Position numbers and translations under genes: made by a program. Below the pieces are notes generated by a model, which did not search any database, was not told where the DNA came from, and was given only the letters and a program-made list of their open reading frames with translations. Below, in pieces: positions 43,642-51,296 of a DNA stretch of 64,000 bases. Source of the stretch: Bacteroidales bacterium (GTDB lineage Bacteria; Bacteroidota; Bacteroidia; Bacteroidales; UBA932); the NCBI GenBank assembly GCA_017962375.1, contig JAGCVJ010000011.1, positions 248,001 through 312,000 on the forward strand, given 5' to 3'. Each line of letters opens with the position of its first letter. The stretch's first letter is position 1.

Positions 43642-45144
43642 TTATCCGCAGTGGAAGTATTTCTTTACCATCTGGAGCATTTCCTGAGGACGGTTCTCTA
43701 TCTCCTTTCTCAGCCATCCGTCTCTGTAGGCTTCAAGCTGGGAGATGATTCCGTCTATCATGTTGGCTGAGAAAACGCCTTCCCTTTCGTAGAACTCTCT
43801 CTGCTTCTGCAGGCAGCGGGCGCTTGCCTGGCAGCTGTCAGGGAGCTGCTCAAGGCGGGCCAGCTTGTCTGCGTTCTTGGCGTCGTGGATGTTCACGTTC
43901 ACGTACTTGTCTTCTGCAACCTGCAGGGCGTCAGGCATCTCGATACCGATACGGCAGGCTACGCAAAGGGCTGCTATAAGCTGGTAAACGTCTGCGCTTC
44001 CGTCCGGAGAACGCATCTCCACGGTCTGCTTCTGGGTGGTGTCTATTCCGGAAGGTTTCTCCAGAGGGTTGGCCAGGGTGCACATGTCGCCGCCGGCGGT
44101 CCATCCCAGAGGAACCCTTACCAGAACTGAGCGGTTGCGGTCTCCCCAGCAAACGTTTGTAGGGGCCTCCTGGTGAGGAACCAGACGGAAGTAAGATGTA
44201 GGAACCTTGTTTCCGAAGGCGGTGATTGAAGGAGCCAGCACCATCATTCCGGCAATTGCCTTGCGGGCTGTATCTGACAGAACTCCGTTTTCAATCATCT
44301 GGCTCTTGCCGTCCTTTGTGATTTTCATGTGGATATGCAGTCCGCTTCCGGCCTTTCCTGATGTGATCTTTGGAGCAAATGTCACGTCAAATCCTTGCTG
44401 GTAACCCAGGTTGCGGATTATCCATTTGGCCAGAGTGAGCTGGTCTGCAGCGTCTTCCGCAGCCGTAGGCAGGAACTCTATCTCGTTCTGCTCGTAGATC
44501 TTGCCGCCGAGAGTGAAGTTTCCCACTTCTGAGTGACCGTACTTTATCTGTCCGCCGGCCTGCGCTATGTAGTGCATGCACTGGGTGCGGAACTGGTTGA
44601 ACTTGGCAAACGGGCCGCTTTCGTGATAACCTCTCTGGTCAGTGGCCGGGAAGAGGTTGTCGTCTTCTGCAATCACATAATACTCAAGCTCTCCCATTGC
44701 CTGGAACTCGCATCCTGTCTTCTCCTTGAAGATCTTGCAGGCCTTTCTGAGAGTGTGCTCAGGGGCGCTTTCCAGAGGCTGGCCGTCCTTGTTGAAGAAG
44801 GAGCAGAGCATAGTTACGGTAGGAATCTCGGCAAACGGGTCCAGGAAAGCGGTGCGGAACCTTGGCAGTACATAAAGGTCCGAGCTGGAAGCTTCGATGA
44901 ACTTGAAAAGAGAACTTCCGTCAACTCTTTCTCCGCAGGAGAGTATGGTGTTGAGATAATCCTCGTCGCTGATTACAAAATTCAGGGTCTTGAGTCTTCC
45001 GTCACCTGCAGGGTACATAAAGTTGACCATCTGTATCCCGTTGGCCTTGATATAGGCTATTATGTCTTCCTTGGTAAACTCGGAAGGTTTTTTCTGGAGA
45101 AACGCCACAATGGCGTTCGGATTCATGCTTATTACGTTATTCAT
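43642..45144 (-). CDS. glnA: Glutamine synthetase, type I
   Basis: 500 residues. GELEYYVIAEDD and the GSGLHIHMKIT metal/substrate region, NKVPTSYFRLVPHQEAPTNV, and VEMRSPDGSADVYQLIAALC are GS-I family signatures. It makes glutamine from glutamate, ammonia and ATP. No adenylylation Tyr region was clearly identified. The gene has a clear own promoter (45196-45227) and is followed after 12 nt by the pseudo-protease and pepC genes on the same strand. Confidence 0.92.
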   Translation of the reverse strand: MNNVISMNPNAIVAFLQKKPSEFTKEDIIAYIKANGIQMVNFMYPAGDGRLKTLNFVISDEDYLNTILSCGERVDGSSLFKFIEASSSDLYVLPRFRTAFLDPFAEIPTVTMLCSFFNKDGQPLESAPEHTLRKACKIFKEKTGCEFQAMGELEYYVIAEDDNLFPATDQRGYHESGPFAKFNQFRTQCMHYIAQAGGQIKYGHSEVGNFTLGGKIYEQNEIEFLPTAAEDAADQLTLAKWIIRNLGYQQGFDVTFAPKITSGKAGSGLHIHMKITKDGKSQMIENGVLSDTARKAIAGMMVLAPSITAFGNKVPTSYFRLVPHQEAPTNVCWGDRNRSVLVRVPLGWTAGGDMCTLANPLEKPSGIDTTQKQTVEMRSPDGSADVYQLIAALCVACRIGIEMPDALQVAEDKYVNVNIHDAKNADKLARLEQLPDSCQASARCLQKQREFYEREGVFSANMIDGIISQLEAYRDGWLRKEIENRPQEMLQMVKKYFHCG

Positions 45145-45195
45145 AAAACTATCGTTGAAATTTAAAAATCAAATTAAATTTGCGTATAAAGTTTT

Positions 45196-45227
45196 CAAAG
45201 ATAAGTTTTTATTCCCGATTTCCCAAA
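45196..45227 (-). promoter_or_regulatory. Promoter of glnA
   Basis: On the minus strand TTTG (45227-45224), a 20-nt spacer, then TATCTTTG (45203-45196): a full Bacteroidetes promoter. Leader of about 45 nt before the glnA ATG. Confidence 0.82.
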
Positions 45228-45231
45228 TAAA

Positions 45232-45253
45232 AAAGCCTCCCGGCGGAGGCTTT
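45232..45253 (-). terminator. Original terminator of the nqr operon, now displaced by the integrated element
   Basis: AAAGCCTCC (45232-45240), CGGC loop, GGAGGCTTT (45245-45253). On the minus strand the stem is followed by six or more T. It sits about 30 nt beyond the remnant of the original nqrF stop at 45276-45278, so before insertion it ended the nqr transcript. Confidence 0.75.
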
Positions 45254-45284
45254 CTTAATCTTGCAACGCTTTGGCTAAGCGCCG

Positions 45285-45298
45285 AAGTTGTCGTACAT
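45285..45298. repeat. Left attachment core
   Basis: AAGTTGTCGTACAT, identical to 50054-50067. Identity extends with single mismatches to the left (CTAAGCGCCG here, CTATGCTCCA at the right copy), because both encode the same end of NqrF (Asp-Asn-Phe-Gly-Ala-stop on the complement). Confidence 0.88.
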
Positions 45299-45358
45299 TA
45301 GTTTGGTATATTTTTGTAAATTATTGATACTCAGTTAAAAAGCCCCGTAAGGATTTTT

Positions 45359-45382
45359 GCTAACTGACAAACGACTGACAAA
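45359..45382. repeat. Left arm-type integrase sites
   Basis: GCTAACTGACAAA (45359-45371) and ACTGACAAA (45374-45382) are directly repeated. The same 9-mer recurs twice near the right end, and GCTAACTGACAAA appears there inverted (49844-49856). This is the layout of arm-binding sites for a tyrosine integrase. Confidence 0.68.
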
Positions 45383-45461
45383 AACGGCCTTTTATCGTTC
45401 CTCTTGGGGCAAGTTTGGCTAATTCAAATTTGGTTTTGCAATACAAATATACAAAATATTC

Positions 45462-45800
45462 TCATTCAGTCCCATTAGCCTTTCTAATGTAATAAACGAC
45501 TTGCTCTAATAATTCCGTTGGAACAAGACTTAAATCGAGTTCCGGCTGTACTTCTTTCCGATTCAAATCTGCTCTTATGTCTCCAGTTATAGCCTGTTGT
45601 TTGGGTAGAACATATTGTAGTAGTTTCTCGTAAAAGTTTAGACGGGTTTTTGAATCTGCTTTTTTTAAGTCCTGTTGTACTTGTCTCCGATTCTTCTGTA
45701 AAATGTCGTTTATCCATTCCCGTAGGTCAGAAGTAACTTTGTTGGGGCTTCCTTTTGGCCTCCCATACGGGTTGCCGGTTTTACCTTTTATTTGTGCCAT
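45462..45800 (-). CDS. Small basic protein with GRPKGSPNK motif
   Basis: 112 residues. Starts MAQIKGKTGNPYGRPKGSPNK, the N-terminal motif of DUF5681-type and some terminase-small-subunit-like phage proteins; AT-hook-like GRPKGSP suggests DNA binding. The rest is helical (WINDILQKNRRQVQQDLKKAD) with an acidic C-terminal part. Last gene at the left end of the element, 33 nt after the replication protein gene. Role unknown. Confidence 0.62.
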   Translation of the reverse strand: MAQIKGKTGNPYGRPKGSPNKVTSDLREWINDILQKNRRQVQQDLKKADSKTRLNFYEKLLQYVLPKQQAITGDIRADLNRKEVQPELDLSLVPTELLEQVVYYIRKANGTE

Positions 45801-45833
45801 AATTGTCGATAAATATGTTTTTCAATGTTGTTT

Positions 45834-46751
45834 TCATTGGGCTAAACAAGTTTCTATAATTCTGTCTCGAAGTTCAGATAATAGCCCGTTCCCTGATTTG
45901 TATTGCTCGTTATAGAAGTTTGCAACCTCTTTTTTGAGCCTGTGTGCATTTGTGTTGCCTCTCTGTGTTTCCCTAAGCCACTCGCTGAGGTCGTTTGCAT
46001 TTACTCCAAATCTCTTTTGCAATACGAAAATGTATTGTAATAAAGTTTCCGTTTTCCCTTTTCCCTGTCTTATGGCTGAGGCCGTTTTGAAAAGGCTCTC
46101 AAAATACTTTCTCCATTGCTCCAATAGCCGTTTATAAACATTTTTGTTGCTGAGGTCTGATAATGTTCTTGTCGGTAGATAAGGCTTTATAGCCCCGTTT
46201 TTCAACTTCATTTCATAGCGTAATAGATTGTTTAGCCCTGTCGGTATATGTTCGTTTCTATGTTCCATTTCTAAAAGTTTATCATAAAATACGAGTTCTC
46301 GCTGCTCTGCTTTTTGTTTGTAGTAAAGAGTTGTTTTTCTTACAAGTTCTTTACTGAATCTTGGTAAATATCCGCTTGAGTTCAGTTGTTTAATGTACGC
46401 TGTCGGTTCATTTTCCATAACAAAAGCACTTCCAAACTCAAGCCTCTTAACTATCATTTTATCGGGAGTTATTCTAAATGTTCTGCAGAGTTTATTAATA
46501 GCGTCCTGTAAATCGTTCCAGTCCATAGTATTAAAATTGCTCCCTGTAAAAAACCTTGTTAGGCTTCCTGATATATTCAACCCTCGCTGAGTTATCGAAA
46601 CATTTAGCCCTCCGTACGAGCCTTTTTCGTAAACTTTAGTGCCGTCTGAATCAAATCCAGTAACCTTGTTTTGCAAATTCTCTGAGAGTTCATAAATAAC
46701 GGCTTCTGTTTCCCAGTCGGATAATATTCCCAATGCTATTCCGTCTATCAT
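45834..46751 (-). CDS. Phage/plasmid replication protein, gene II/X-like
   Basis: 305 residues. The pattern GLNVSITQRGLNISGSLTRF, FTGSNFNTMDWNDLQDAINK, and VKRLEFGSAFVM matches my recollection of the replication initiator family of filamentous phage gene II and related Bacteroidetes plasmid and phage proteins (Phage_CRI). The mid-region VFYDKLLEMEHRNEHIP and LLRYEMKLK is also typical. Such proteins nick a double-strand origin to start rolling-circle replication. It is preceded by a 170-nt gap containing a long inverted repeat that could be the origin. Assignment is by motif memory, moderate confidence. Confidence 0.55.
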   Translation of the reverse strand: MIDGIALGILSDWETEAVIYELSENLQNKVTGFDSDGTKVYEKGSYGGLNVSITQRGLNISGSLTRFFTGSNFNTMDWNDLQDAINKLCRTFRITPDKMIVKRLEFGSAFVMENEPTAYIKQLNSSGYLPRFSKELVRKTTLYYKQKAEQRELVFYDKLLEMEHRNEHIPTGLNNLLRYEMKLKNGAIKPYLPTRTLSDLSNKNVYKRLLEQWRKYFESLFKTASAIRQGKGKTETLLQYIFVLQKRFGVNANDLSEWLRETQRGNTNAHRLKKEVANFYNEQYKSGNGLLSELRDRIIETCLAQ

Positions 46752-46774
46752 AATGTAGTCTTGTTAGTTGTAAT

Positions 46775-46909
46775 AATGCCCGTTTTTTGCCGTTTAGCAT
46801 CTCAGTAGAGTCACTATATATTCAAACCTAACTCGTCAATAATGAAGTGTTTTTTACATTGTTATATAAGCCTGAAAATATAATTATGTTAAATAGAAAA
46901 ACGGGCATT
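46775..46909. repeat. 13-bp inverted repeat flanking the gap upstream of the replication gene
   Basis: AATGCCCGTTTTT (46775-46787) and AAAAACGGGCATT (46897-46909) are perfect reverse complements, 109 nt apart, in the gene-free stretch 46752-46921. It may be a replication origin, a regulator site pair, or a terminator for the 187-residue gene on one arm. Confidence 0.6.
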
Positions 46910-46921
46910 CCTTACATTTGG

Positions 46922-47485
46922 TTATTGAGTTAATTGAACACAGATTCCCTCCTGTTTCAATCGTTCTATTTCTGCATCGATTAAACCCAATGCAACAGCC
47001 TTACAATAGTCCTTTGCCCTTAGCCTTTCGTTTCTGATAATAGCAAAGTATATGACAGACGGAACATATAGCAAACAATCTTCATTTGCGTTGGTGTAGG
47101 CCACATATGCCCCAAACTTGAATAAATAAGCGTCTGCTCTGTGTGGGTGCATATAATTAAGTTTCCCGTCTTTACTTCGTTCCGACTGGCTTGCCTCCCC
47201 GTAGGCTGATATTTCCTGTAATTTCCACCCATCTTTAGTTAGCCACCTCAGCCCAGTTATATTCAGCCCTCCGACTCCCTGAAGATTAATAGCCGGAGCA
47301 TCGGGCTTATTGCTTCCTCTGTTGGGCTTATAGTAAAGATACCTCCTGCCTTTTCTCCCCCGATACTCTAATAATGGGCTGCTCCCTAAATATTTTTCAA
47401 GTATATAAGTAGGGGTTTTCTTTTCTGTTCCTGCTTCCAATACCCATTTTGAAATGAAAGCCAAATTTGAATATCTGCCAATCAT
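46922..47485 (-). CDS. Hypothetical protein of the integrated element
   Basis: 187 residues, not recognised. Basic and aromatic-rich (YRGRKGRRYLYYKPNRGSN), no signal peptide; the C-terminal segment YLFKFGAYVAYTNANED, then RAKDYCKAVALGLIDAEIERL, is helical. It starts 2 nt after the excisionase-like gene stop, so the two are translationally coupled. It might assist excision or replication by position, but there is no direct evidence. Confidence 0.6.
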   Translation of the reverse strand: MIGRYSNLAFISKWVLEAGTEKKTPTYILEKYLGSSPLLEYRGRKGRRYLYYKPNRGSNKPDAPAINLQGVGGLNITGLRWLTKDGWKLQEISAYGEASQSERSKDGKLNYMHPHRADAYLFKFGAYVAYTNANEDCLLYVPSVIYFAIIRNERLRAKDYCKAVALGLIDAEIERLKQEGICVQLTQ

Positions 47486-47487
47486 AA

Positions 47488-47769
47488 TTAAACCCTCCTA
47501 AAACTTATAGCCTTTGCTTCAAGTTCTGCATCTGTTGCAATACGATTTTGCAAAAGCCATTGTTCAACTTCGTTCTTGTCGAAATAGATTCCCTTTCCAC
47601 TTGGTTTATAGTGTGGTATTTTGTGCTTACAAGTGAGTTTGTATAGATAACTTCTGCTGAGGCCTGTAAGTATTGCCACATCTGAAAGCGTCAAGACTCG
47701 TTTAGTAGATAGAATAGAGTTTCGTTCTATCCTGTTTAATTGTTCCTGTATTGTGGAAAAATCTTCCAT
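47488..47769 (-). CDS. Excisionase-like helix-turn-helix protein
   Basis: 93 residues from the ATG at 47769, chosen over an upstream start at 47847 because MEDFSTIQEQLNRIERN is typical of Bacteroidetes Xis-like proteins. KRVLTLSDVAILTGLSRSYLYKLTCKHKIPHYKP is the winged-HTH (HTH_17/MerR-like) module, followed by GKGIYFDKNEVEQWLLQN. Such proteins direct the integrase toward excision. It is upstream of and coupled to the 187-residue gene. Confidence 0.8.
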   Translation of the reverse strand: MEDFSTIQEQLNRIERNSILSTKRVLTLSDVAILTGLSRSYLYKLTCKHKIPHYKPSGKGIYFDKNEVEQWLLQNRIATDAELEAKAISFRRV

Positions 47770-47884
47770 AACAATAAAATTTAGATTGTGGCCTTTTCGT
47801 GTAGGTTGGACGCTACACGATACTTTGCCAATACAAACAACCTCCAACTATGTTGTTTGCAAGAACAAAAGAAGATAATACGAG

Positions 47885-47920
47885 AAAAAAAAAACGGATA
47901 TGTTAATGAACATACCCGTT
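47885..47920 (-). terminator. Intrinsic terminator after the integrase operon
   Basis: On the minus strand AACGGGTATGTT, CATT loop, AACATATCCGTT, followed by ten T (47894-47885). It closes the integrase plus 237-residue-protein transcript and isolates it from the excisionase gene. Confidence 0.85.
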
Positions 47921-47960
47921 AATAATTGTCTAAGTTTTGAGTTACATCTGTTTGCTATTG

Positions 47961-48674
47961 TTAAGTATTAAGTCCTAATAACTTTTTATACTCGGTTTCT
48001 TTTTTGAGTTTATCCCAATTCTTAACTTTTTGTGCATAAGAAACGGCTAAATTCTTAATTCCCCAAAAAGGTTCAAAGATTTTCCAAACCTTTGTCTCTA
48101 AACAAAGTTCTTTGGCTAACACTAAAGCCAAAACAGCCTTTTCTCGATTTGTTTTCATTGTAGGTTGGTACAGAGACGAATCTAATAAGCCTACCTCAAC
48201 GGCTTTTGAGAATAAACGCTTAGCGTCTTCTGAAGCAAGGTCAGGAAAAGCAACTTTTAGATAATCGTTGTTAGTTGTTGCTATCATTCGTTTTAGTTTA
48301 TTGTAGATTTTTTCACGCTTAGCCTCCCGTTCTTGTATATACACAATTCTTTTTTCGTATTGCTCTATGGTTTCTCCACGAAAGTCTAATTGTAACGGGT
48401 TTTTGTTAATATATCGTAATTCCAAAAACAACTCCCTGATTTTGTCTCTTCTCTTTACAATGTCAATATAGTTTTTTGCTTCGTCAATCGTTTTAATATC
48501 CGGCCAATCCGGTGTGAAAAGAGAATCAACAAAGGCCGTAATTTCATAAATACTATAGTTGCTGTCAATGCTTTTTAACTTCTCTCTGACAGAAGCAATT
48601 AGTTTTTCTTTATTGTTGTTAGTGTATGCCTTGTAGTCTTCGTAGTCCTCAATATTGATTAGATTTCTTTCCAT
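47961..48674 (-). CDS. Hypothetical protein downstream of integrase
   Basis: 237 residues, not recognised. Highly charged and helical, no signal or membrane segment; resembles small cytosolic cargo proteins of Bacteroidetes elements (segment MKTNREKAVLALVLAKELCLETKVWKIFEPFWGIKNLA near the end, resembling uncharacterised proteins encoded beside integrases). It starts one nt after the integrase stop, so it is co-translated with it. A role in element maintenance or defence cannot be told from sequence. Confidence 0.6.
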   Translation of the reverse strand: MERNLINIEDYEDYKAYTNNNKEKLIASVREKLKSIDSNYSIYEITAFVDSLFTPDWPDIKTIDEAKNYIDIVKRRDKIRELFLELRYINKNPLQLDFRGETIEQYEKRIVYIQEREAKREKIYNKLKRMIATTNNDYLKVAFPDLASEDAKRLFSKAVEVGLLDSSLYQPTMKTNREKAVLALVLAKELCLETKVWKIFEPFWGIKNLAVSYAQKVKNWDKLKKETEYKKLLGLNT

Positions 48675-48675
48675 A

Positions 48676-49833
48676 TTATTTAATGCTCGGTATTAGATTA
48701 ACTGCCTTTCTCTTTGTCTCTGCCACTACCTTAGCGTAGATTTGAGTAGTGTTAATATTCTTGTGGCCTAAGAGTTCCTTTATTGTATATACATCTGCCC
48801 CGTAGGATAGGGCAAGAGTTGCAAATGTATGTCTTGCAGTATGGAAAGATATATGTTTCTCAAGTCCGGCTCTTTTACTCCAGTCTTGCAGAATATCCCA
48901 TACAATATCCACCCTTGCAAGATTGAATACAAGGCCGTTTTCAGGGGCTTTCTTTGGCTTGGTGGGTAGATACTCCAACGCAAAGACGGATAGCGGAACA
49001 AAGGCCGTTTCTTTGGTTTTCTGCATTGTTTTAACAACCTCCTTGCTCCCGTCCGGTAGCGTCTTTATGTCCTCCCACTTAAGCGTAACTATATCGGAAT
49101 ACCTCAGCCCCGTATAGCAAGAGAACAAAAAGGCGTTTTGTGTTTCCTTGTAGCGTTTTGTAGTGCCTCCGTATATTCTCGCTTTTGTATGTTGTAAGGT
49201 CTTTAATTCCTCAATAGTAAGGAATACTCTTTTGCTCTGTTCCTGTTTCGGGCGTTGTTTAGCGTCAAGCCTCCGGCTTGGGTTGTCCTTTATATATCCC
49301 TCTTTTACGGCTCGGTTTAAGGCAATAGCCACAACATCGTAATACAGGCTTTGACTATTGGCTGAAAGGGGCTTGCCGTATTTGTTCAAAGCCGTTTTAA
49401 GGTGTTCTATATATCCCTCTAAATATGCCTTGTCTATCTTGTTTAGCGGTCTGTCTCCGTAGGTCTTTACTTGTTTGATAGTGTTTCTTATTGAGGACTG
49501 GTAAGCCGTACTGCCTTGTTTTTGAAAACGCTCTCTTTCCTGTTGCAGCCAGTCGCTGAGGTATATTTTGCCCCTGCCTATTGGTCTAAAGCCCGTAGTT
49601 CCATTTTGTAGTTCGGTTATCCGTTGGGCTTTGACTGCTTGGGCAAGTCTTAGGGTTTCCTTGTTCCTGCCCTTGTCTGTGCTTTCGTGTTCGGGTATAA
49701 GATAAAGTTTAAGATACTCCCTTACACGCTTTCCGTTTAGGTTGTAGTCTAAATAAAGTGAAATATTCCCGTCTTTGATTTTCTGTTGTCTCAGTTTAAC
49801 GGGTTCTTTGGCCTTGTAGATTCGCTTTGCCAT
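48676..49833 (-). CDS. int: Tyrosine recombinase / integrase
   Basis: 385 residues. N-terminal arm-binding-type domain (KLRQQKIKDGNISLYLDYNL), core-binding SAM-like domain (about 100-190), then the catalytic domain with the Arg in FSCYTGLRYSDIVTLKWEDI, His-x-x-Arg in SFHTARHTFATLALSYGAD, His in LLGHKNINTTQIYAKV and the terminal Tyr in the same segment. All five key residues are seen. It is the Bacteroidetes ICE/phage-type integrase and lies next to the right end, as usual. Its promoter overlaps arm sites. Confidence 0.95.
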   Translation of the reverse strand: MAKRIYKAKEPVKLRQQKIKDGNISLYLDYNLNGKRVREYLKLYLIPEHESTDKGRNKETLRLAQAVKAQRITELQNGTTGFRPIGRGKIYLSDWLQQERERFQKQGSTAYQSSIRNTIKQVKTYGDRPLNKIDKAYLEGYIEHLKTALNKYGKPLSANSQSLYYDVVAIALNRAVKEGYIKDNPSRRLDAKQRPKQEQSKRVFLTIEELKTLQHTKARIYGGTTKRYKETQNAFLFSCYTGLRYSDIVTLKWEDIKTLPDGSKEVVKTMQKTKETAFVPLSVFALEYLPTKPKKAPENGLVFNLARVDIVWDILQDWSKRAGLEKHISFHTARHTFATLALSYGADVYTIKELLGHKNINTTQIYAKVVAETKRKAVNLIPSIK

Positions 49834-49843
49834 AGTCTTTTTA

Positions 49844-49903
49844 TTTGTCAGTTAGCACCGACAAATATACAACTTTAATGCAAACTGACAAAATACTGAC
49901 AAA
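49844..49903. repeat. Right arm-type integrase sites
   Basis: TTTGTCAGTTAGC (49844-49856, inverted relative to the left 13-mer), then ACTGACAAA at 49884-49892 and 49895-49903, directly repeated and spaced 11 nt apart like the left pair (15 nt start to start there). Confidence 0.65.
49862..49892 (-). promoter_or_regulatory. Integrase promoter overlapping an arm site
   Basis: On the minus strand TTTG (49892-49889), a 19-nt spacer, TATATTTG (49869-49862). The -33 TTTG is part of the ACTGACAAA arm site at 49884-49892, so integrase bound there should block its own promoter. Confidence 0.65.
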
Positions 49904-49970
49904 ATATTGTCCGTTATTTATCCGTCAAAAAGAAAACAACCTCAGCAAAGGTCAGAATAAGTAAAACAAG

Positions 49971-49995
49971 AAAGCCCCTCAAATAGAGGGGCTTT
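49971..49995 (-). terminator. Element-borne terminator serving the nqr operon
   Basis: AAAGCCCCTC (49971-49980), AAATA, GAGGGGCTTT (49986-49995). It lies 48 nt past the nqrF stop on the minus strand, so it replaces the original terminator now at 45232-45253. It is nearly symmetrical and could work both ways. Confidence 0.8.
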
Positions 49996-50043
49996 CCTTA
50001 ACTATTAGTTGGAGTTTGTTTTCTCTTGTTTTACCCTGAGAAA

Positions 50044-51285
50044 CTATGCTCCAAAGTTGTCGTACATGATGTTGTCCGGCTGAACGCCCAGGTTGTCCAG
50101 CATGTTGACAGCAGCGCTGGTCATCATAGGAGGGCCGCAGAGGTAGTATTCGATGTCCTCAGGAGCAGGATGGTTCTTCAGGTAGTTGTCAAACAGAACC
50201 TGGTGGATGAAGCCGGTAGGGCCTGTCCAGTTGTCCTCAGGCAGAGCGTCTGAAAGGGCCACGTTGTAGGAGAAGTTCGGGTTCTCCCTTGCAATCTCTG
50301 CAAAGTCTTCGTCGTAGAACATCTCTCTGCGTGAGCGGGCACCGTACCAGAAGCTGACCTTTCTCTTGGTGTGCAAGGTCTTGAACAGGTGGAAGATGTG
50401 GCTTCTCATAGGGGCCATTCCGGCACCACCGCCGATAAATACGATCTCGTTGTCGGTATCCTTGATGAAGAATTCTCCGTAAGGGCCGCTGATGGTGATC
50501 TTGTCTCCTGGCTTGAGGGAGTAGATGTAAGAAGAGCAGATGCCCGGATTTACCGGAACCCACTGCTTCTTTGCCCTGTCGAACGGAGGAGTTGCAATAC
50601 GCACGTTCAGCATGATGATGTTGCCCTCTGCAGGGTGGTTGGCCATTGAGTAGGCTCTGAAGGTTGGGGTAGGGTTGACCATCTTCAGGCCGAAGATTCC
50701 CATCTTCTCCCAGTCTCCGCGATACTCAGGCTCAACCTCTATGTTCTTGTAGTCCACCTCGCAGGCAGGAACGTCTATCTGGATGTAGCCGCCGCTGCGG
50801 AAGTTTACGTTCTCGCCCTCAGGCAGCTTGACAACAAACTCCTTGATGAATGTGGCCACGTTGTGGTTGCTTACCACTGTGCACTCCCACTTCTTCACTC
50901 CGAGAACTTCCGGAGGAAGCAGAATGCCCAGGTTCTCCTTTACCTTCACCTGGCAGCCGAGCCTCCAGTTGGAGAGCTGCTCCTTGCGGGAAAAGAAGCC
51001 CACCTCGGTAGGGAGGATGGTTCCGCCTCCGGTAACTACCTGGCACTTGCACATGCCGCAGTTGCCTTTTCCGCCGCAGGCAGAAGGCAGGAATATCTTG
51101 TTGTCGGCCAGGGTGGAAAGCAGAGTTCCGCCGGTTGCCACCTCAAGCTGTTTTTCGCCGTTGTTGATGTCAATGGTGACATTTCCTGAAGGAAGGAGCT
51201 TGGCCTTTGCAAAAAGCAGAAGGGCTACAAGCAGAAGGGTGATGATCAGGAATACGATTATTGAAGTCAAAATTACTGTACTCAT
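50044..51285 (-). CDS. nqrF: Na+-translocating NADH:quinone reductase subunit F
   Basis: 413 residues. One N-terminal membrane helix (about 5-25), a 2Fe-2S ferredoxin domain ([12 protein letters not shown] near residue 70, with C-x5-C-x2-C), an FAD-binding domain ([12 protein letters not shown]) and an NADH-binding domain ([15 protein letters not shown]). It oxidises NADH and passes electrons into the Nqr complex. The last codons (GGA GCA TAG) and terminator come from the integrated element; the encoded end (MYDNFGA) is the same as that of the displaced original. A strong SD (aggaggaga) precedes the start. Confidence 0.96.
   Translation of the reverse strand: MSTVILTSIIVFLIITLLLVALLLFAKAKLLPSGNVTIDINNGEKQLEVATGGTLLSTLADNKIFLPSACGGKGNCGMCKCQVVTGGGTILPTEVGFFSRKEQLSNWRLGCQVKVKENLGILLPPEVLGVKKWECTVVSNHNVATFIKEFVVKLPEGENVNFRSGGYIQIDVPACEVDYKNIEVEPEYRGDWEKMGIFGLKMVNPTPTFRAYSMANHPAEGNIIMLNVRIATPPFDRAKKQWVPVNPGICSSYIYSLKPGDKITISGPYGEFFIKDTDNEIVFIGGGAGMAPMRSHIFHLFKTLHTKRKVSFWYGARSRREMFYDEDFAEIARENPNFSYNVALSDALPEDNWTGPTGFIHQVLFDNYLKNHPAPEDIEYYLCGPPMMTSAAVNMLDNLGVQPDNIMYDNFGA
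50054..50067. repeat. Right attachment core within nqrF
   Basis: AAGTTGTCGTACAT at the end of the nqrF coding sequence; matches 45285-45298 exactly. It encodes the Met-Tyr-Asp-Asn-Phe region on the complement. Confidence 0.88.
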
Positions 51286-51296
51286 ACTCTCTCCTC

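Larger units (their letters stand above)
45285..50067. mobile_element. Integrative element inserted in the 3' end of nqrF (about 4.77 kb)
   Basis: Bounded by 14-bp direct repeats (AAGTTGTCGTACAT) at 45285-45298 and 50054-50067. To the left of the left copy is the remnant of the original nqrF end (CTAAGCGCCG, complement of Gly-Ala-stop); to the right of the right copy nqrF continues. Contents, all on the minus strand: integrase, a 237-residue unknown, excisionase-like HTH, a 187-residue unknown, a phage gene II/X-like replication protein and a GRPKGSPNK small protein. Base composition is visibly AT-richer than the flanks. There are no transposase, relaxase or capsid genes, so it is best called an integrated replicon or phage-satellite-like element. 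Confidence 0.85.

Noticed and set aside
45285..50067. Element as a prophage or conjugative transposon
   Set aside because: No capsid, terminase large subunit, portal, relaxase or conjugation genes are present, so only a small integrative element is supported.
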